A stretch of 64,000 nucleotides of DNA from Oscillospiraceae bacterium. GTDB lineage: Bacteria > Bacillota > Clostridia > Oscillospirales > Oscillospiraceae. Both the position numbers and the translations under genes were made by a program. Each line of letters starts with the position of its first letter. Position 1 is the stretch's first letter. The stretch is from positions 1-64,000 of the forward strand of contig SVLV01000005.1 in the NCBI GenBank assembly GCA_015067765.1. The letters run 5' to 3'. A model generated the notes under the pieces. It was not told the origin of the DNA. It saw only the letters and a program-made list of their open reading frames with translations, and did no database searches. Positions 30,025 to 40,100 of this stretch are shown in pieces.

Positions 30025-30199
30025 TTTCGTATTTACTTCAACGGTATTGTAGCACGGGCGACACCCCTCGTCAAGAGTCGGCAGGGAACGGCGGGCGGCG
30101 GCGCAGACAGTTTTTTTCGGGCCTGTTGCATAGGAAGAGGGCAACAAAGTCCGCCGGCGGGCCTATCTGTAGAGAGATTTTTGACAGGGAGGACCGTCT

Positions 30200-30454
30200 A
30201 TGAGCAAGCAACCGCCGGGAGTGATGGTGTATTTTGATCTGCAGCCGGGTCTGCGGCATCTGACCAACGAGGAGAAGGGCCTGCTGCTGCAGGCCATGCT
30301 GGACTACGGACAGACCGGGGAACTGCCCCAACTGGAGGGGGCACCGGCGCTGGTGTGGGACTTTGTGCAGCCCCGTCTGGACCGGGACCGGGAGCGCTAT
30401 GAGCGGGTCTGCCGCCGCAACCGGGACAATGCCCGCCGCCGCTGGGAGGAGTAA
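30200..30454 (+). CDS. DUF6291-like small protein
   Basis: VMVYFDLQPGLRHLTNEEKGLLLQAMLDYGQTGELPQLEG; basic C-terminus. Confidence 0.6.
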   Translation: MSKQPPGVMVYFDLQPGLRHLTNEEKGLLLQAMLDYGQTGELPQLEGAPALVWDFVQPRLDRDRERYERVCRRNRDNARRRWEE

Positions 30455-30534
30455 GGGCTTCGACAAAAGGTGCTCTTGCGCGGGACGAAGAAATGTGCTA
30501 TACTGTACCCTACGCCAGAGAAAGGAGGTCCTCT

Positions 30535-31008
30535 ATGGAGAAGAAAGGCATCAAGATCGCGGCCCAGAACCGCAAGGCCCACCACGACTACTTTGTGGAG
30601 GACCGCTACGAGGCCGGCATCGAGCTGTTCGGCACGGAGGTCAAGTCCATCCGGGCCGGCACCGTCAACCTGAAGGACAGCTTCTGTGTGGCCAAGGATG
30701 GGGAGATCTACGCCTACCAGCTGCACATCTCCCCCTATGAGCACGGCAATATCTTCAACCGCGACCCCGACCGGCCCAAGCGTCTGCTGCTGCACAAGCG
30801 GGAGATCCGCAAGCTCCACGCCCTGCAGAAGCAGGACGGCTATGCCCTGGTGCCCCTGAGCCTGTATTTCAAGGACTCCCGGGTGAAGGTGGAGCTGGGC
30901 CTGTGCAAGGGTAAAAAGACCTACGACAAGCGGGATGCCATCGCCAAGCGGGATGCCAAGCGGGAGATGGACCGCGCCGTCTGGGAGAAAAACCGGTCAT
31001 ACGACTAA
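30535..31008 (+). CDS. smpB: SsrA-binding protein
   Basis: IAAQNRKAHHDYFVEDRYEAGIELFGTEVKSIRAGTVNLKDSF...GKKTYDKRDAIAKRDAKREM. Confidence 0.97.
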   Translation: MEKKGIKIAAQNRKAHHDYFVEDRYEAGIELFGTEVKSIRAGTVNLKDSFCVAKDGEIYAYQLHISPYEHGNIFNRDPDRPKRLLLHKREIRKLHALQKQDGYALVPLSLYFKDSRVKVELGLCKGKKTYDKRDAIAKRDAKREMDRAVWEKNRSYD

Positions 31009-31026
31009 ACAGAAGGAGAAGGACCT

Positions 31027-31566
31027 ATGAACAATCCCATTGCTACCATCACCATGGCAGACGGCGGTCAGATCGTCTGCGAGCTGTACCCCGAGATCGC
31101 TCCCCAGAGCGTGTATAACTTCATCGAGCTGGCCAACTCCGGCTACTACAACGGCCTGATCTTCCACCGGGTGATCCCCGGCTTCATGATCCAGGGCGGC
31201 TGCCCCCAGGGCACCGGCATGGGCGGCCCCGGCTACTGCATCCGCGGCGAGTTTGAGAGCAACGGCTTCCGCAATGACCTGCGCCACAGCCGCGGCGTCC
31301 TCAGCATGGCCCGCACCATGGTGCCCGACAGCGCCGGCAGCCAGTTCTTCATCATGCACAAGGATTCCCCCCATCTGGATGGCGACTATGCCGCCTTCGG
31401 TATGGTGCTCTCCGGCATCGAGGTGGTGGATGCCATTGCCTCCGTGCCCCGTGATATGCAGTCCAACCGTCCCAAGCGGGATCAGGTGATCCAGTCCATC
31501 ACCGTGGACACCAAGGGCGTGGAGTATCCGGCTGCCGAGAAGCTGCCTGATCCCTTCCACCGTTAA
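31027..31566 (+). CDS. Cyclophilin-type peptidyl-prolyl isomerase
   Basis: FIELANSGYYNGLIFHRVIPGFMIQGG...GSQFFIMHKDSPHLDGDYAAFGMV. Confidence 0.95.
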   Translation: MNNPIATITMADGGQIVCELYPEIAPQSVYNFIELANSGYYNGLIFHRVIPGFMIQGGCPQGTGMGGPGYCIRGEFESNGFRNDLRHSRGVLSMARTMVPDSAGSQFFIMHKDSPHLDGDYAAFGMVLSGIEVVDAIASVPRDMQSNRPKRDQVIQSITVDTKGVEYPAAEKLPDPFHR

Positions 31567-31672
31567 GTGATTTCTGCGCTCCGCGGGAGGGATTTCCCTC
31601 CCGCAGGGCGGTTGAAAGTTTTGCGGCAGTGTGATGAAATGAAAAATGCCTGGCATTTTCAGCGAAATATCC

Positions 31673-32020
31673 GGGGGTGTACCGGTTTCGACGGGGGTGT
31701 GGAGGCAGGATAAGCGGGCGGTGGCGCCTGGCCACCATAAAACGGGCAAATTATAAATTAACTAACAACACTAACACTGTTGCTGTCGCTGCCTAAGCAG
31801 TGACCGTCTGAACCGGAGAGGCCGCAGGCCGGGGAAGGCGTCGTTGATGCGGCGGACGTGAGGCGGGTAAGAGTTGCCCCGCCCATGCATCATGACTCTA
31901 CCAAACCGTACAGTCTGTTACGTGTCTGTACGGGGCGGGAATTCTGAATCGTAACTGCGCCCGGAGAAGGTCCTGTCAAAGTACTTTCGGACAGGGGTTC
32001 GACTCCCCTCACCTCCACCA
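31673..32020 (+). ncRNA. ssrA: tmRNA; tag ANYKLTNNTNTVAVAA encoded at 31746-31796
   Basis: 5' gggggtgtaccggtttcgacgggg and 3' ggttcgactcccctcacctccacca; tag reading frame ends in taa; smpB lies upstream. Confidence 0.96.
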
Positions 32021-32171
32021 AATCTAACTAGTGCAACTATTGATTAGATTTAATATGAAAGCTAATAGAAACCCTCTTCCCATCAAGGTTTTGACCATTG
32101 GTCGGCAGATGGAATTAGCTTTAAAGAGTATGTTGAAAATCGCTCTATTTTTGCACTAGTATTTTAAAGTT

Positions 32172-32205
32172 AATTGCCGCAGCGGAATGCTCCGCTGCGG
32201 CAATT
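32172..32205. terminator. Stem-loop/terminator, stem shared with 33558-33590
   Basis: aattgccgcagcgga-atgc-tccgctgcggcaatt. Confidence 0.7.
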
Positions 32206-32256
32206 TTATGTTTTATGCGAGATAGTAAGCACAAAATCAAAACAGAAGGATACTGT

Positions 32257-32559
32257 ATGCCTAAAGTGACTATATCTGGAAAATTTGAAGTTGACCCAAA
32301 CTGCGATGAGATGAGAGATTTCGAACAGAATAAAACAGTTGTGCGTGCCTATTTTACTGCATTGATGGGTACCTTTCGAACTGCAGAATCAATCGGAGGT
32401 TTCCTTTCAACAATAACCACATTACCCGCAAACCCAACTTGTCGTGGTGCGACAAACAAAACTTCCTTCTCCAAAACAATTACCCCGCGCAGGTCTATCC
32501 TGCGCAGGATTCTTCACAGTCACCTCTATGCTATCTACCACCGTCTATTTTACTTTTAA
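32257..32559 (+). CDS. Small hypothetical protein, possibly truncated
   Basis: MPKVTISGKFEVDPNCDEMRDFEQNKTVVRAYFTALMGTFRTAES; C-terminus low-complexity. Confidence 0.35.
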   Translation: MPKVTISGKFEVDPNCDEMRDFEQNKTVVRAYFTALMGTFRTAESIGGFLSTITTLPANPTCRGATNKTSFSKTITPRRSILRRILHSHLYAIYHRLFYF

Positions 32560-33007
32560 TGCCGTCCATCCACCATATTTACATCCGCTTTGTTAAAATT
32601 AGCCAAAAAGGCGCGCACTTTTTTGACAGGCTTCTCTCTATATTTTGTGACTTCACCACTTGTGTAGATACTATATATTGTGTTACTATGTTGCGGAACA
32701 GGTAATATATAGACTCCCAAATTTACATAACGCATTTTAGAGGCGTTTTCTTGTGTTCCAGACAAAAGGGAACAGCGCACCGCGATGTTCCAGATCGCGA
32801 TACGCTGCTCGTTCGTCCACACAGTGATCAGCATGAGCCGTGATCAACTGCGCGTAGTAGATGCAGAAATCATATCACGGATCCTTGCCGGTTTCAAGAA
32901 AAAAGTTGACGTGCGGCAACAATTTCCGTGTGGGCGAATTCCTCTTTTGGCTGTTTTTATAGTAGGTACAAGCCATAAGACCGCGCTTGCGCAGAAAGGA
33001 ATTCACC

Positions 33008-33277
33008 ATGTTTTATGCAGAAAAAATCAAGATGAAAGCTGGGTGCTATTACTCCCAGCAGCCGGAGGAGATTGACGAAATCTATATCTCCGAGGTGGGC
33101 TTCTACAAAAAGGACGTTATTCACAGATATGTGAAGGAGCACCCTGGCACTATCCGCGTGAAAATCTCTCCCTATCCGGCACTTATCCCCGCCATCAGTT
33201 CCCGTGGAGAGCCGTATGTAAGATCGAATCCTGACAAGTATCGTCATGACGATCTTCTTGATCTTCCTCGCGTGTGA
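33008..33277 (+). CDS. DUF3892-like protein
   Basis: C-terminal RGEPYVRSNPDKYRHDDLLDLPRV pattern. Confidence 0.6.
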   Translation: MFYAEKIKMKAGCYYSQQPEEIDEIYISEVGFYKKDVIHRYVKEHPGTIRVKISPYPALIPAISSRGEPYVRSNPDKYRHDDLLDLPRV

Positions 33278-33291
33278 CAAGGAGGTGCGCT

Positions 33292-33516
33292 ATGGGAAAG
33301 AATCAACATGTCACACCACATCCCAAGGGTGGTTGGCAGGTAAAGGGTGCAGGCAATATTAGGGCTACCGTCCGCACAGCGACCCAGAAAGAAGCTGCTG
33401 CCATTGCGCGTGAAATCGCGATCCATCAGAGATCCGAGCGTGTGATCCATGGCACAGACGGAAAAATCAGAGCCAAAGACTCTTACGGCAACGATCCCTG
33501 TCCGCCTAAAGGCTGA
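33292..33516 (+). CDS. DUF2188-like protein
   Basis: QHVTPHPKGGWQVKGAGN...AIAREIAIHQRSERVIHGTDGKIRAKDSYGNDP. Confidence 0.75.
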   Translation: MGKNQHVTPHPKGGWQVKGAGNIRATVRTATQKEAAAIAREIAIHQRSERVIHGTDGKIRAKDSYGNDPCPPKG

Positions 33517-34486
33517 CAAACCAACGCTCCCGTAGGGCGCTTTCGATCCACTTAAAGAATTGCCGCAGCGGAACATACGCTGCGGCAATTTTTATTAGAT
33601 TCGTCGCTGGGCAAACTGTCTTTTCATTGACCGCAAAAATCAGTTGATTGTTGCACTGACAACAAAATCGCACACAGATTCCATCGGCATCCACTTCATC
33701 ATAAGAAGACTGCGAATCATCAATAATTCCATCGTGTTGTACCTCTCGGCAAAGGACTCGCAGTTCCTCTACAAAAGGGCTGGTACTTTGCGCAAGACAT
33801 CTCTGCAAATAGGGTGAAATTTGTGCTTGGTGCAGGCGACCGGTTTTAGAAAATGTCTCTTCTACGAACCCGCGTTTGATATGATCGGCGTTTGCCGTAA
33901 TGGATAAGACCGAGGAGATTCGATACCCCGTCTCCACCGAGCAGAGGAAGATGCACCGATCTCGAAGCGAAAGCGCGTTCGCCACAAGTTCGATTTCTTC
34001 CGGTGTATACCACTTGGTATATGTCACCATCAGGGGTGTTTTGTTTTTTCCTTTCTTGCTGATTTTTCGCCGAACGATGTTTCCGGCAAGTGTATAATGC
34101 TTGCGCTTCTTCTTGCTGCGCCCACCGGAAGCATATTCTGCGTCGCCTTTCATCAGTGTCGTGTGAGGGTGACCGTTAAGTTCCAGAAACGCATTAAAAA
34201 TCTCACTGATAAGAGCCGCATACGCTTCCACCACAGATGCGCTCTTTCCCTCTGCGATGAGTGTCTCTGCAAAAAAGCGGATATCTGCTGCGGTCACTTC
34301 GGATAAATCGGCAATACTTTTCTCTTGCAGATAGGAACAAAAGTGCTGCGCATAGTAGCACAGAGGCTTCCCGGAGGATTGCCGTTTGGTCTGTAGATCT
34401 ACCAACGCGGCATTGATGGGGACGATGAGGTCAGATGTGCCGTCAAGGATCCAATGTGCTTTTTTATTGATTTTGATCTGTCTCAT
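33506..34486 (-). CDS. Tyrosine-recombinase-like protein lacking recognisable C-terminal catalytic motifs
   Basis: N-terminal core-binding-like domain and ETGYRISSVLSI box-I-like segment; no HxxR/LGH/Y block; 3' end reads through a terminator hairpin. Confidence 0.5.
   Translation of the reverse strand: MRQIKINKKAHWILDGTSDLIVPINAALVDLQTKRQSSGKPLCYYAQHFCSYLQEKSIADLSEVTAADIRFFAETLIAEGKSASVVEAYAALISEIFNAFLELNGHPHTTLMKGDAEYASGGRSKKKRKHYTLAGNIVRRKISKKGKNKTPLMVTYTKWYTPEEIELVANALSLRDRCIFLCSVETGYRISSVLSITANADHIKRGFVEETFSKTGRLHQAQISPYLQRCLAQSTSPFVEELRVLCREVQHDGIIDDSQSSYDEVDADGICVRFCCQCNNQLIFAVNEKTVCPATNLIKIAAAYVPLRQFFKWIESALRERWFVSL
33558..33590. terminator. Stem-loop/terminator sharing its stem with 32172-32205
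   Basis: aattgccgcagcg...cgctgcggcaatt plus flanking T/A tracts. Confidence 0.7.
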
Positions 34487-34512
34487 CGTCGCTCCTCACA
34501 AAGCTCTTTCTT

Positions 34513-35190
34513 TTAACGGCTCTTTCTAACAGCTTTCTTCAGCAGAGGCCGCAGCCCGCGTATGTTCTCCTCAAGTTGCGGCAGGAAAGGTTTCCGAGGA
34601 TTGAACCCTCCAAAAAGCGCCCAAATCGTACGAGAGAAGGCTCGTTCCAGATAATGGTCGTTCGTAATCTCGAGGAAAAACTTCACAACTTCTGCATACG
34701 CTTGCTCGCAGGCAGCATAAAGCTGCTCATCTTCTTTCGTCCCGTCCAACCACTGCATAGCAGCCATAGCACATCCTTTCGAGGAGCCAGCGCAGCGGTT
34801 ACCATGCGGTTGGATATAAGTATAACGGCGTTCCTCTGCGTCGTAGATGCGCCCCAGAGGGTACAGTGCACAGACAGCCGGTTTGGCCTCGTGTACTGCA
34901 CAGTCTCTGCCCTCCAGCAGGCAGCAAACCCCATCCGGAGTCACCGAGAGGACGCAAATCGGCAGGCCAGAGGAAGTCTGACTCACGGAGATGATGCGTG
35001 TCTCGATGAGGTCCATCGTCGAGCGCATACCAAGCGCTCCGGCCAGCTTGTACATGTCATATCCGGTCAAGATAATCGGCGCCGAGATGCGGTCGCGGCA
35101 GCAAGCGCCGCACCGCTGGCATTGGAAAGTAATTTGCGTAAGCGCTGTAATCGGTGCGCCAACTTGGCTCAAAATTTCGCTGGGAATCAT
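34513..35190 (-). CDS. YkgJ-family Cys-cluster protein
   Basis: FQCQRCGACCRDR...CCLLEGRDCAVHEAKPAVCALYPLGR. Confidence 0.78.
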   Translation of the reverse strand: MIPSEILSQVGAPITALTQITFQCQRCGACCRDRISAPIILTGYDMYKLAGALGMRSTMDLIETRIISVSQTSSGLPICVLSVTPDGVCCLLEGRDCAVHEAKPAVCALYPLGRIYDAEERRYTYIQPHGNRCAGSSKGCAMAAMQWLDGTKEDEQLYAACEQAYAEVVKFFLEITNDHYLERAFSRTIWALFGGFNPRKPFLPQLEENIRGLRPLLKKAVRKSR

Positions 35191-36374
35191 CGTTCTTGTT
35201 CCTCTCTTTCGTATCGTTTATTCGTGGCTGTATCAGCACGCTGTTCAGCCGATGTAATCTGCAGGCTCAATGCCAGCTTTTCCCCTTCCTCTGCAAGTTG
35301 AGGGCTCTGGCACTGTTCAAGTGGCATCTGCGTGACCAGCTCAAAGCCCAAAAGATTGCGAAGTCGAGCAAAAAAGCTCACGAGCTTTTCCCGAAGTTTT
35401 TCAAAAAAATTCGCCTCCGCTTTTTTGTCACGCAGTAGTGCTCCACGGGACAAAAATTCAGTAATCGCGTCAAATATCTCTTGCAAAATTGACCTGCAAT
35501 TCGTAACTTCCTCCGCATATTCTGTCATATCTTGCAAGTCTGTCAGCGCCGCTCTTTGAGCCTCGATGTCTACTGTCAGCTGTGCGCTGATGCCTTCAAG
35601 CTGCTCCGCTTTGGCAGCTGCGGCCTTGGCACGCGCGGCATCTTGCTCCAGCTTGTACTCGACGATGCTTTTGTGCTTGCCCCGCTTTCCCTCGATACCT
35701 CGCTCCACATCGGTATACCCGTGCGTTCGCATATACTGCGCAAAGCGTGTCTGCAGCGCGCCATACGACGGTGCCAAGATAACCTTTCCCTTTTCGTCGC
35801 GCAGCGGCTTCCCATCCTCCCCCAGCACGGGCTCAGACTTCCACCGTTTGCTGTGACTGACTTGGGTGATAACCTCTTTGACGGTACCAACCAACGCAGG
35901 ATCTTTGCACCGCTTCGAGTAGCGCACCTCTTTTTTTACTGTGGGTAGGTAGACGACATGCATGTGGTGGTGCCACACATCGTACCCAAGCTCCTCACTC
36001 AGCGACCGATTGCGCTCATCAGCGTGCATAACCGCGGAGACGATGTTCTCCTCACCGACCTCTTCACAACAGAAGCGATACGCATCTCCAAAGAATCTTT
36101 TTGCAAATTCATAGCCGCCGTGTTCTTCGAAATATCTCGAATTGACATCCGCCAAAAACTCACAGAACAGGATCGCATCACCTTTTAAGCCACGCAAACT
36201 GACTTGCTTCTCATCTACCAACCTGTCCAACACTTCGGTATATAGTCCACCAGGCCGTTTGAAATGGATGTTGAGACCACTTCGCCCCAGATTGATATCT
36301 GGGTTGCGGTACTCATCCCTCATTCGCTCATTGTGGGCGTTGATCCCCCGGATCTCGCCTCGAGTATCTGGCAT
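35187..36374 (-). CDS. MobV/Pre-type plasmid mobilisation relaxase
   Basis: NAHNERMRDEYRNPDINLGRSGLNIHF..., AVMHADERN, HHHMHVVYLPTV; C-terminal coiled coil. Confidence 0.82.
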   Translation of the reverse strand: MPDTRGEIRGINAHNERMRDEYRNPDINLGRSGLNIHFKRPGGLYTEVLDRLVDEKQVSLRGLKGDAILFCEFLADVNSRYFEEHGGYEFAKRFFGDAYRFCCEEVGEENIVSAVMHADERNRSLSEELGYDVWHHHMHVVYLPTVKKEVRYSKRCKDPALVGTVKEVITQVSHSKRWKSEPVLGEDGKPLRDEKGKVILAPSYGALQTRFAQYMRTHGYTDVERGIEGKRGKHKSIVEYKLEQDAARAKAAAAKAEQLEGISAQLTVDIEAQRAALTDLQDMTEYAEEVTNCRSILQEIFDAITEFLSRGALLRDKKAEANFFEKLREKLVSFFARLRNLLGFELVTQMPLEQCQSPQLAEEGEKLALSLQITSAEQRADTATNKRYEREEQER

Positions 36375-36392
36375 CTATAGTGTTGGGATTAC

Positions 36393-36435
36393 ACAAACAA
36401 CAAGAGCCACCCGTGAGGGTGGCTCTTGTTGTTTG
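36393..36435. terminator. Long stem-loop upstream of the relaxase gene
   Basis: caaacaacaagagccaccc-gtga-gggtggctcttgttgtttg. Confidence 0.8.
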
Positions 36436-36755
36436 GACTTCGCTCCCGTTGGTCGCTGCGCCCCAATGCTGTCAATATTGGCATGCTCTTTGAAACTATT
36501 GGCATTGTATGCCCTGTCGGCTACCGGTTGTGCGAGCGCTGGCTATTACGGTAACTACGTTCGCGTCAAGGTGGGGAGCCACGAAGAGCAAATCCTCATT
36601 GGCTATAAATGCTCTATCTGCGAGACACTACAATGTCATGAATAGAATCCATAACGGGAGGTCGACCATAGTGCCTGCTGCTTTGGGATATTCTCGGCAG
36701 AGCACTGGGTGAAAAAGCATGCACTTATTTACCATATCAGTGGAAAATATTTAAG

Positions 36756-37181
36756 CTACGGGCGCCTTGCCTTGTCATAATTGATACGCCCATAGGGCAC
36801 TCTGGCATTTGAATCATACTTCCACTGCGTAAGCACCAGCGAATATCCCCAAACAGGAAGATCAATTAAAAATAATTTGATGCCCACAAACAACGCCAAT
36901 TGTTCCGGAAAGAGTCCTATCAACACTCCGGCAATAACCAGTCCGACATAATTACATAAGCGAACGTATTGAAACAATTTCATATGGAAAGGCGCGTGTG
37001 TTGGTGTGGCAGAGGTATATGCACGCAGTATGCGGTAGATAAGAAGAATCTCTTTATTGTGTTTTCGTATAGCTGATTTGCTTTTCTTGTACCAAAAAGC
37101 TTCTGCCACTGCGTTACGAGCCACTAATGCTGTATGAATTGTCGAACAAAGCAAAATAGCAACAATTAATCCATCATTCAT
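36756..37181 (-). CDS. Membrane protein, candidate immunity protein of the adjacent Rhs/YD-repeat protein
   Basis: ORF 36756-37244 with TM segments, just downstream of the Rhs C-terminus; start chosen at MNDGLIVAILL. Confidence 0.5.
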   Translation of the reverse strand: MNDGLIVAILLCSTIHTALVARNAVAEAFWYKKSKSAIRKHNKEILLIYRILRAYTSATPTHAPFHMKLFQYVRLCNYVGLVIAGVLIGLFPEQLALFVGIKLFLIDLPVWGYSLVLTQWKYDSNARVPYGRINYDKARRP

Positions 37182-37194
37182 CCATTTTCTCCAT

Positions 37195-40100
37195 TTACTC
37201 CCAATTAATAACTGCGCTAATGCCTGAATAAGCAACGTTCCCAAGATTTAGAACAAAATTTTTGAGATTAAACATGTTATTAGTTACTTTAACAGTACTT
37301 TTAATGTAGTGGACAGCAGCTTTTTTAGATTCCTTCGCGTACGCAGCAAGGCCTCCGTTAGACATTGCAGAAACCGTTCTCTTTATGGTGCTGGTTCCCA
37401 AATTTACCATCTGCTTTGCTCCACCGGCACCCGCTTTTACACTCGAAGCTCCTGCACCACTTATCAATCCCGTTGCTGCCCCAATAGTCGTATCAACAAT
37501 CACCTGCTTCACACTAACGGAATTTGAACTACGTAATTGAGACTCAACACTTGTGGCTGCCGAAATTGTAGCATTGGCCACTACCTGTCCAACAGCACCT
37601 ACGCCAGAGGCGGCCAAAGCACCGCTGGCAGCTGCTCCAGCATATGCAAGTACTGAAGACGTGGGTTTCAGTATATCTAGCCCCTTTTTCCCACTGGCAA
37701 TATTGCTAACTACATCAGATGCATATTTTACTGCTACTCCGACAACTGCACCAACAATCAGATGCCAAAACTCTCCGCCATCATCCATTCTGGATACAGG
37801 ATTATTGCAGCAATATGCAAATACATTATTACCCAACAGATCCTGGCCAGTAGAAATATACCCATCGGCATTAATAAATCGTCCCATACCGGGATCATAA
37901 TAGCGGCTGGTGAGATAGTAAAGCCCCGTCTCGTTGTCGTAGACATATCCGCGATAGCGGAAGGGGTTATCCTGACCCAAAGTAGAGGCCATAGTGCCGT
38001 CAATGCTGAGAATATTACCCCAGGCATCGTAGCGATAGGATACCACCTGAGTGCCGCTGCTGTTAGCAATGCCAATGACATCGCCCTGTGCGTTGCGGAG
38101 GTAGTAGTAAGTACTATTCCCATAGGTAACCGTAGCAGGCCCCAACAGATCGTACGTGAAACGAAGGAAATTGCTACCGAAGTCTGTAATGGCCACCAAC
38201 TGGTCCCCGGCATAGTGGTATTCCAGTTCCTGCTGTGTCGAGAGAGGAACACCGGCCTGCGCCATTTCCGGACTCACAGACATCGGAGGCGTCAGATATG
38301 TTTTGCTGATCCGTTTTCCCTCTGCGTCGTAGGTATAGCGTACCTGCGCACCGGGATAGGTATAGGAGAAGCTGTTCCCCTCGCTATCCTCTGCCGTACG
38401 GGTGCTGTCAGGCTGGGCCATCATGGCCAGCTGCCGTCCGTGCTGCCAGGTATAGTTCCAAGCACCATCACCGGTCAGGTTACCCACGCCGTCATAGGTC
38501 AGGGTCTGGCCATCGTAGGTGGTCAGCAGATCCTTCCAGGTCGCATCGCCATAGGCATAGGAGACGGTATCCAGTGCCGGCCCCAGATCCCCGGTGGCAT
38601 AGTCATGCTCCGTCTTGCTGAGGATATTGCCGCCGTTGTCATAGGTGTAGACCCAGCTCTTTCCGGCCGCCTGATTGTTCTCCCGAACCAGCTGATCCAG
38701 ATGGTCATAAACGTAGCTGGTGGTATGAGTGCCATCCGAGATAGTAATGATATTTCCGCGGCTATCGTAGGTGTAGGTATAGGCGGTGGTGCCACCGGAG
38801 GTGATGTTCTTCCACTCCGAAATCTGCGTGGATGTGGTGGCGCTTGTGGGGGCTTTGTAGGAGATCTCCGAAGTGACGACGGTACTGCCATCCTTCTTCC
38901 CTATGACAGAGTTCATCCGACCAAAGCCATCATAGGCGTAGGTGCCGGTGAAGCTGCCCTGCGTGGTCCCGGTCAGCTGATTGTCATCATCATAGGTGAA
39001 GTTTGTTGTGTAGGTGGACCCATTCAGCAGCTGGGTCTGGGAGGTCAAATTGTTCCTGACGTCATAGATCCAGGTAACGCTGTTGCTGTAGCCCGTCCCC
39101 GTTTCCGTGTAGGCCGAGAGGCGGTCCTGCAGATCATAGGCATACTGAGTGGTACGGCCCGACTCGCTGTCGGTGACCAGACCCAGATTGCCGTTGGCAT
39201 CGTAGGCATAGGTAACCTTGTCGCCGTCCTCGTAGGTCTTGACGGTATTGCGTCCCAGATCATCGTAGGTATAGGAAACGGTATCCCCGTTGCCGTAGGT
39301 GGACTGGGTCAGGTAGTAGTTGCCGTCCGTACTGTACTGATGGGCAATGAGGGAACGGCTGCCCGCCTTCACACTCTGAACCAGATCAAAGGCACCGTAG
39401 GCAAAATCATAGACAGTTCCACTGGCAGAGGTGATGGTATCCAGCAGGTCGTTTTCGTAGGTATATGCTGCGGTGGTTGCGCCCTTGCTGACCCCCGTGG
39501 TACGGAATACACTGTCGTGGGAATAGTTGGTGCGGGTGGAACTTGTCTCACCGGGGGCCTGCAGCCAATCCAGGACACCTGTCTGGCTGTTGTAGCCGTA
39601 GGTAGTGGTATTGCCCAGAGCATCCGTTACCGTAGACAGCTGATTGCCACCTGAGGCATAGGTGGCAGTGGAGGTGATCTCCTTCCCACCATTGACGATG
39701 GTCACCTTCGTGTTGTTGCCATAGTCATCATAGGTGAAGTTGGTGGTCACGCCGGTTTCGCTGACAGCCTGGGTGACATTATTATACGTGTCATACTGGT
39801 AACTGGCAATAACCTGATTGTCATTGAGGAGGATTTTGGTCAGATTATTGTTGGTGTACTCATAGCTGGTCTTCTGCTTCTGCAGATCGATGGTAGAGAC
39901 GAGCTTGTCGTCTTCATAGGTATAGCTCTGGCCGAATTCCTCCTTGAACAGCTGAAGACCGTCATAGTACACGGTGTTCATGTTGTTCCCATAGAGCAGA
40001 TAGACCTTGATGGAGGAATAGGCCTTGTCCGCAATGGCGCGATCCGCCACATACTGCCAGTTGTTGGAGCTATCGCAGTCCGGATTAAAGGAAATCGTCT

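Noticed and set aside
32027-32160. ACTAGTGCAA inverted repeat as a second invertible promoter
   Set aside because: Only 10 bp, no adjacent active recombinase and no clear promoter between the arms; more likely linked to the island junction.
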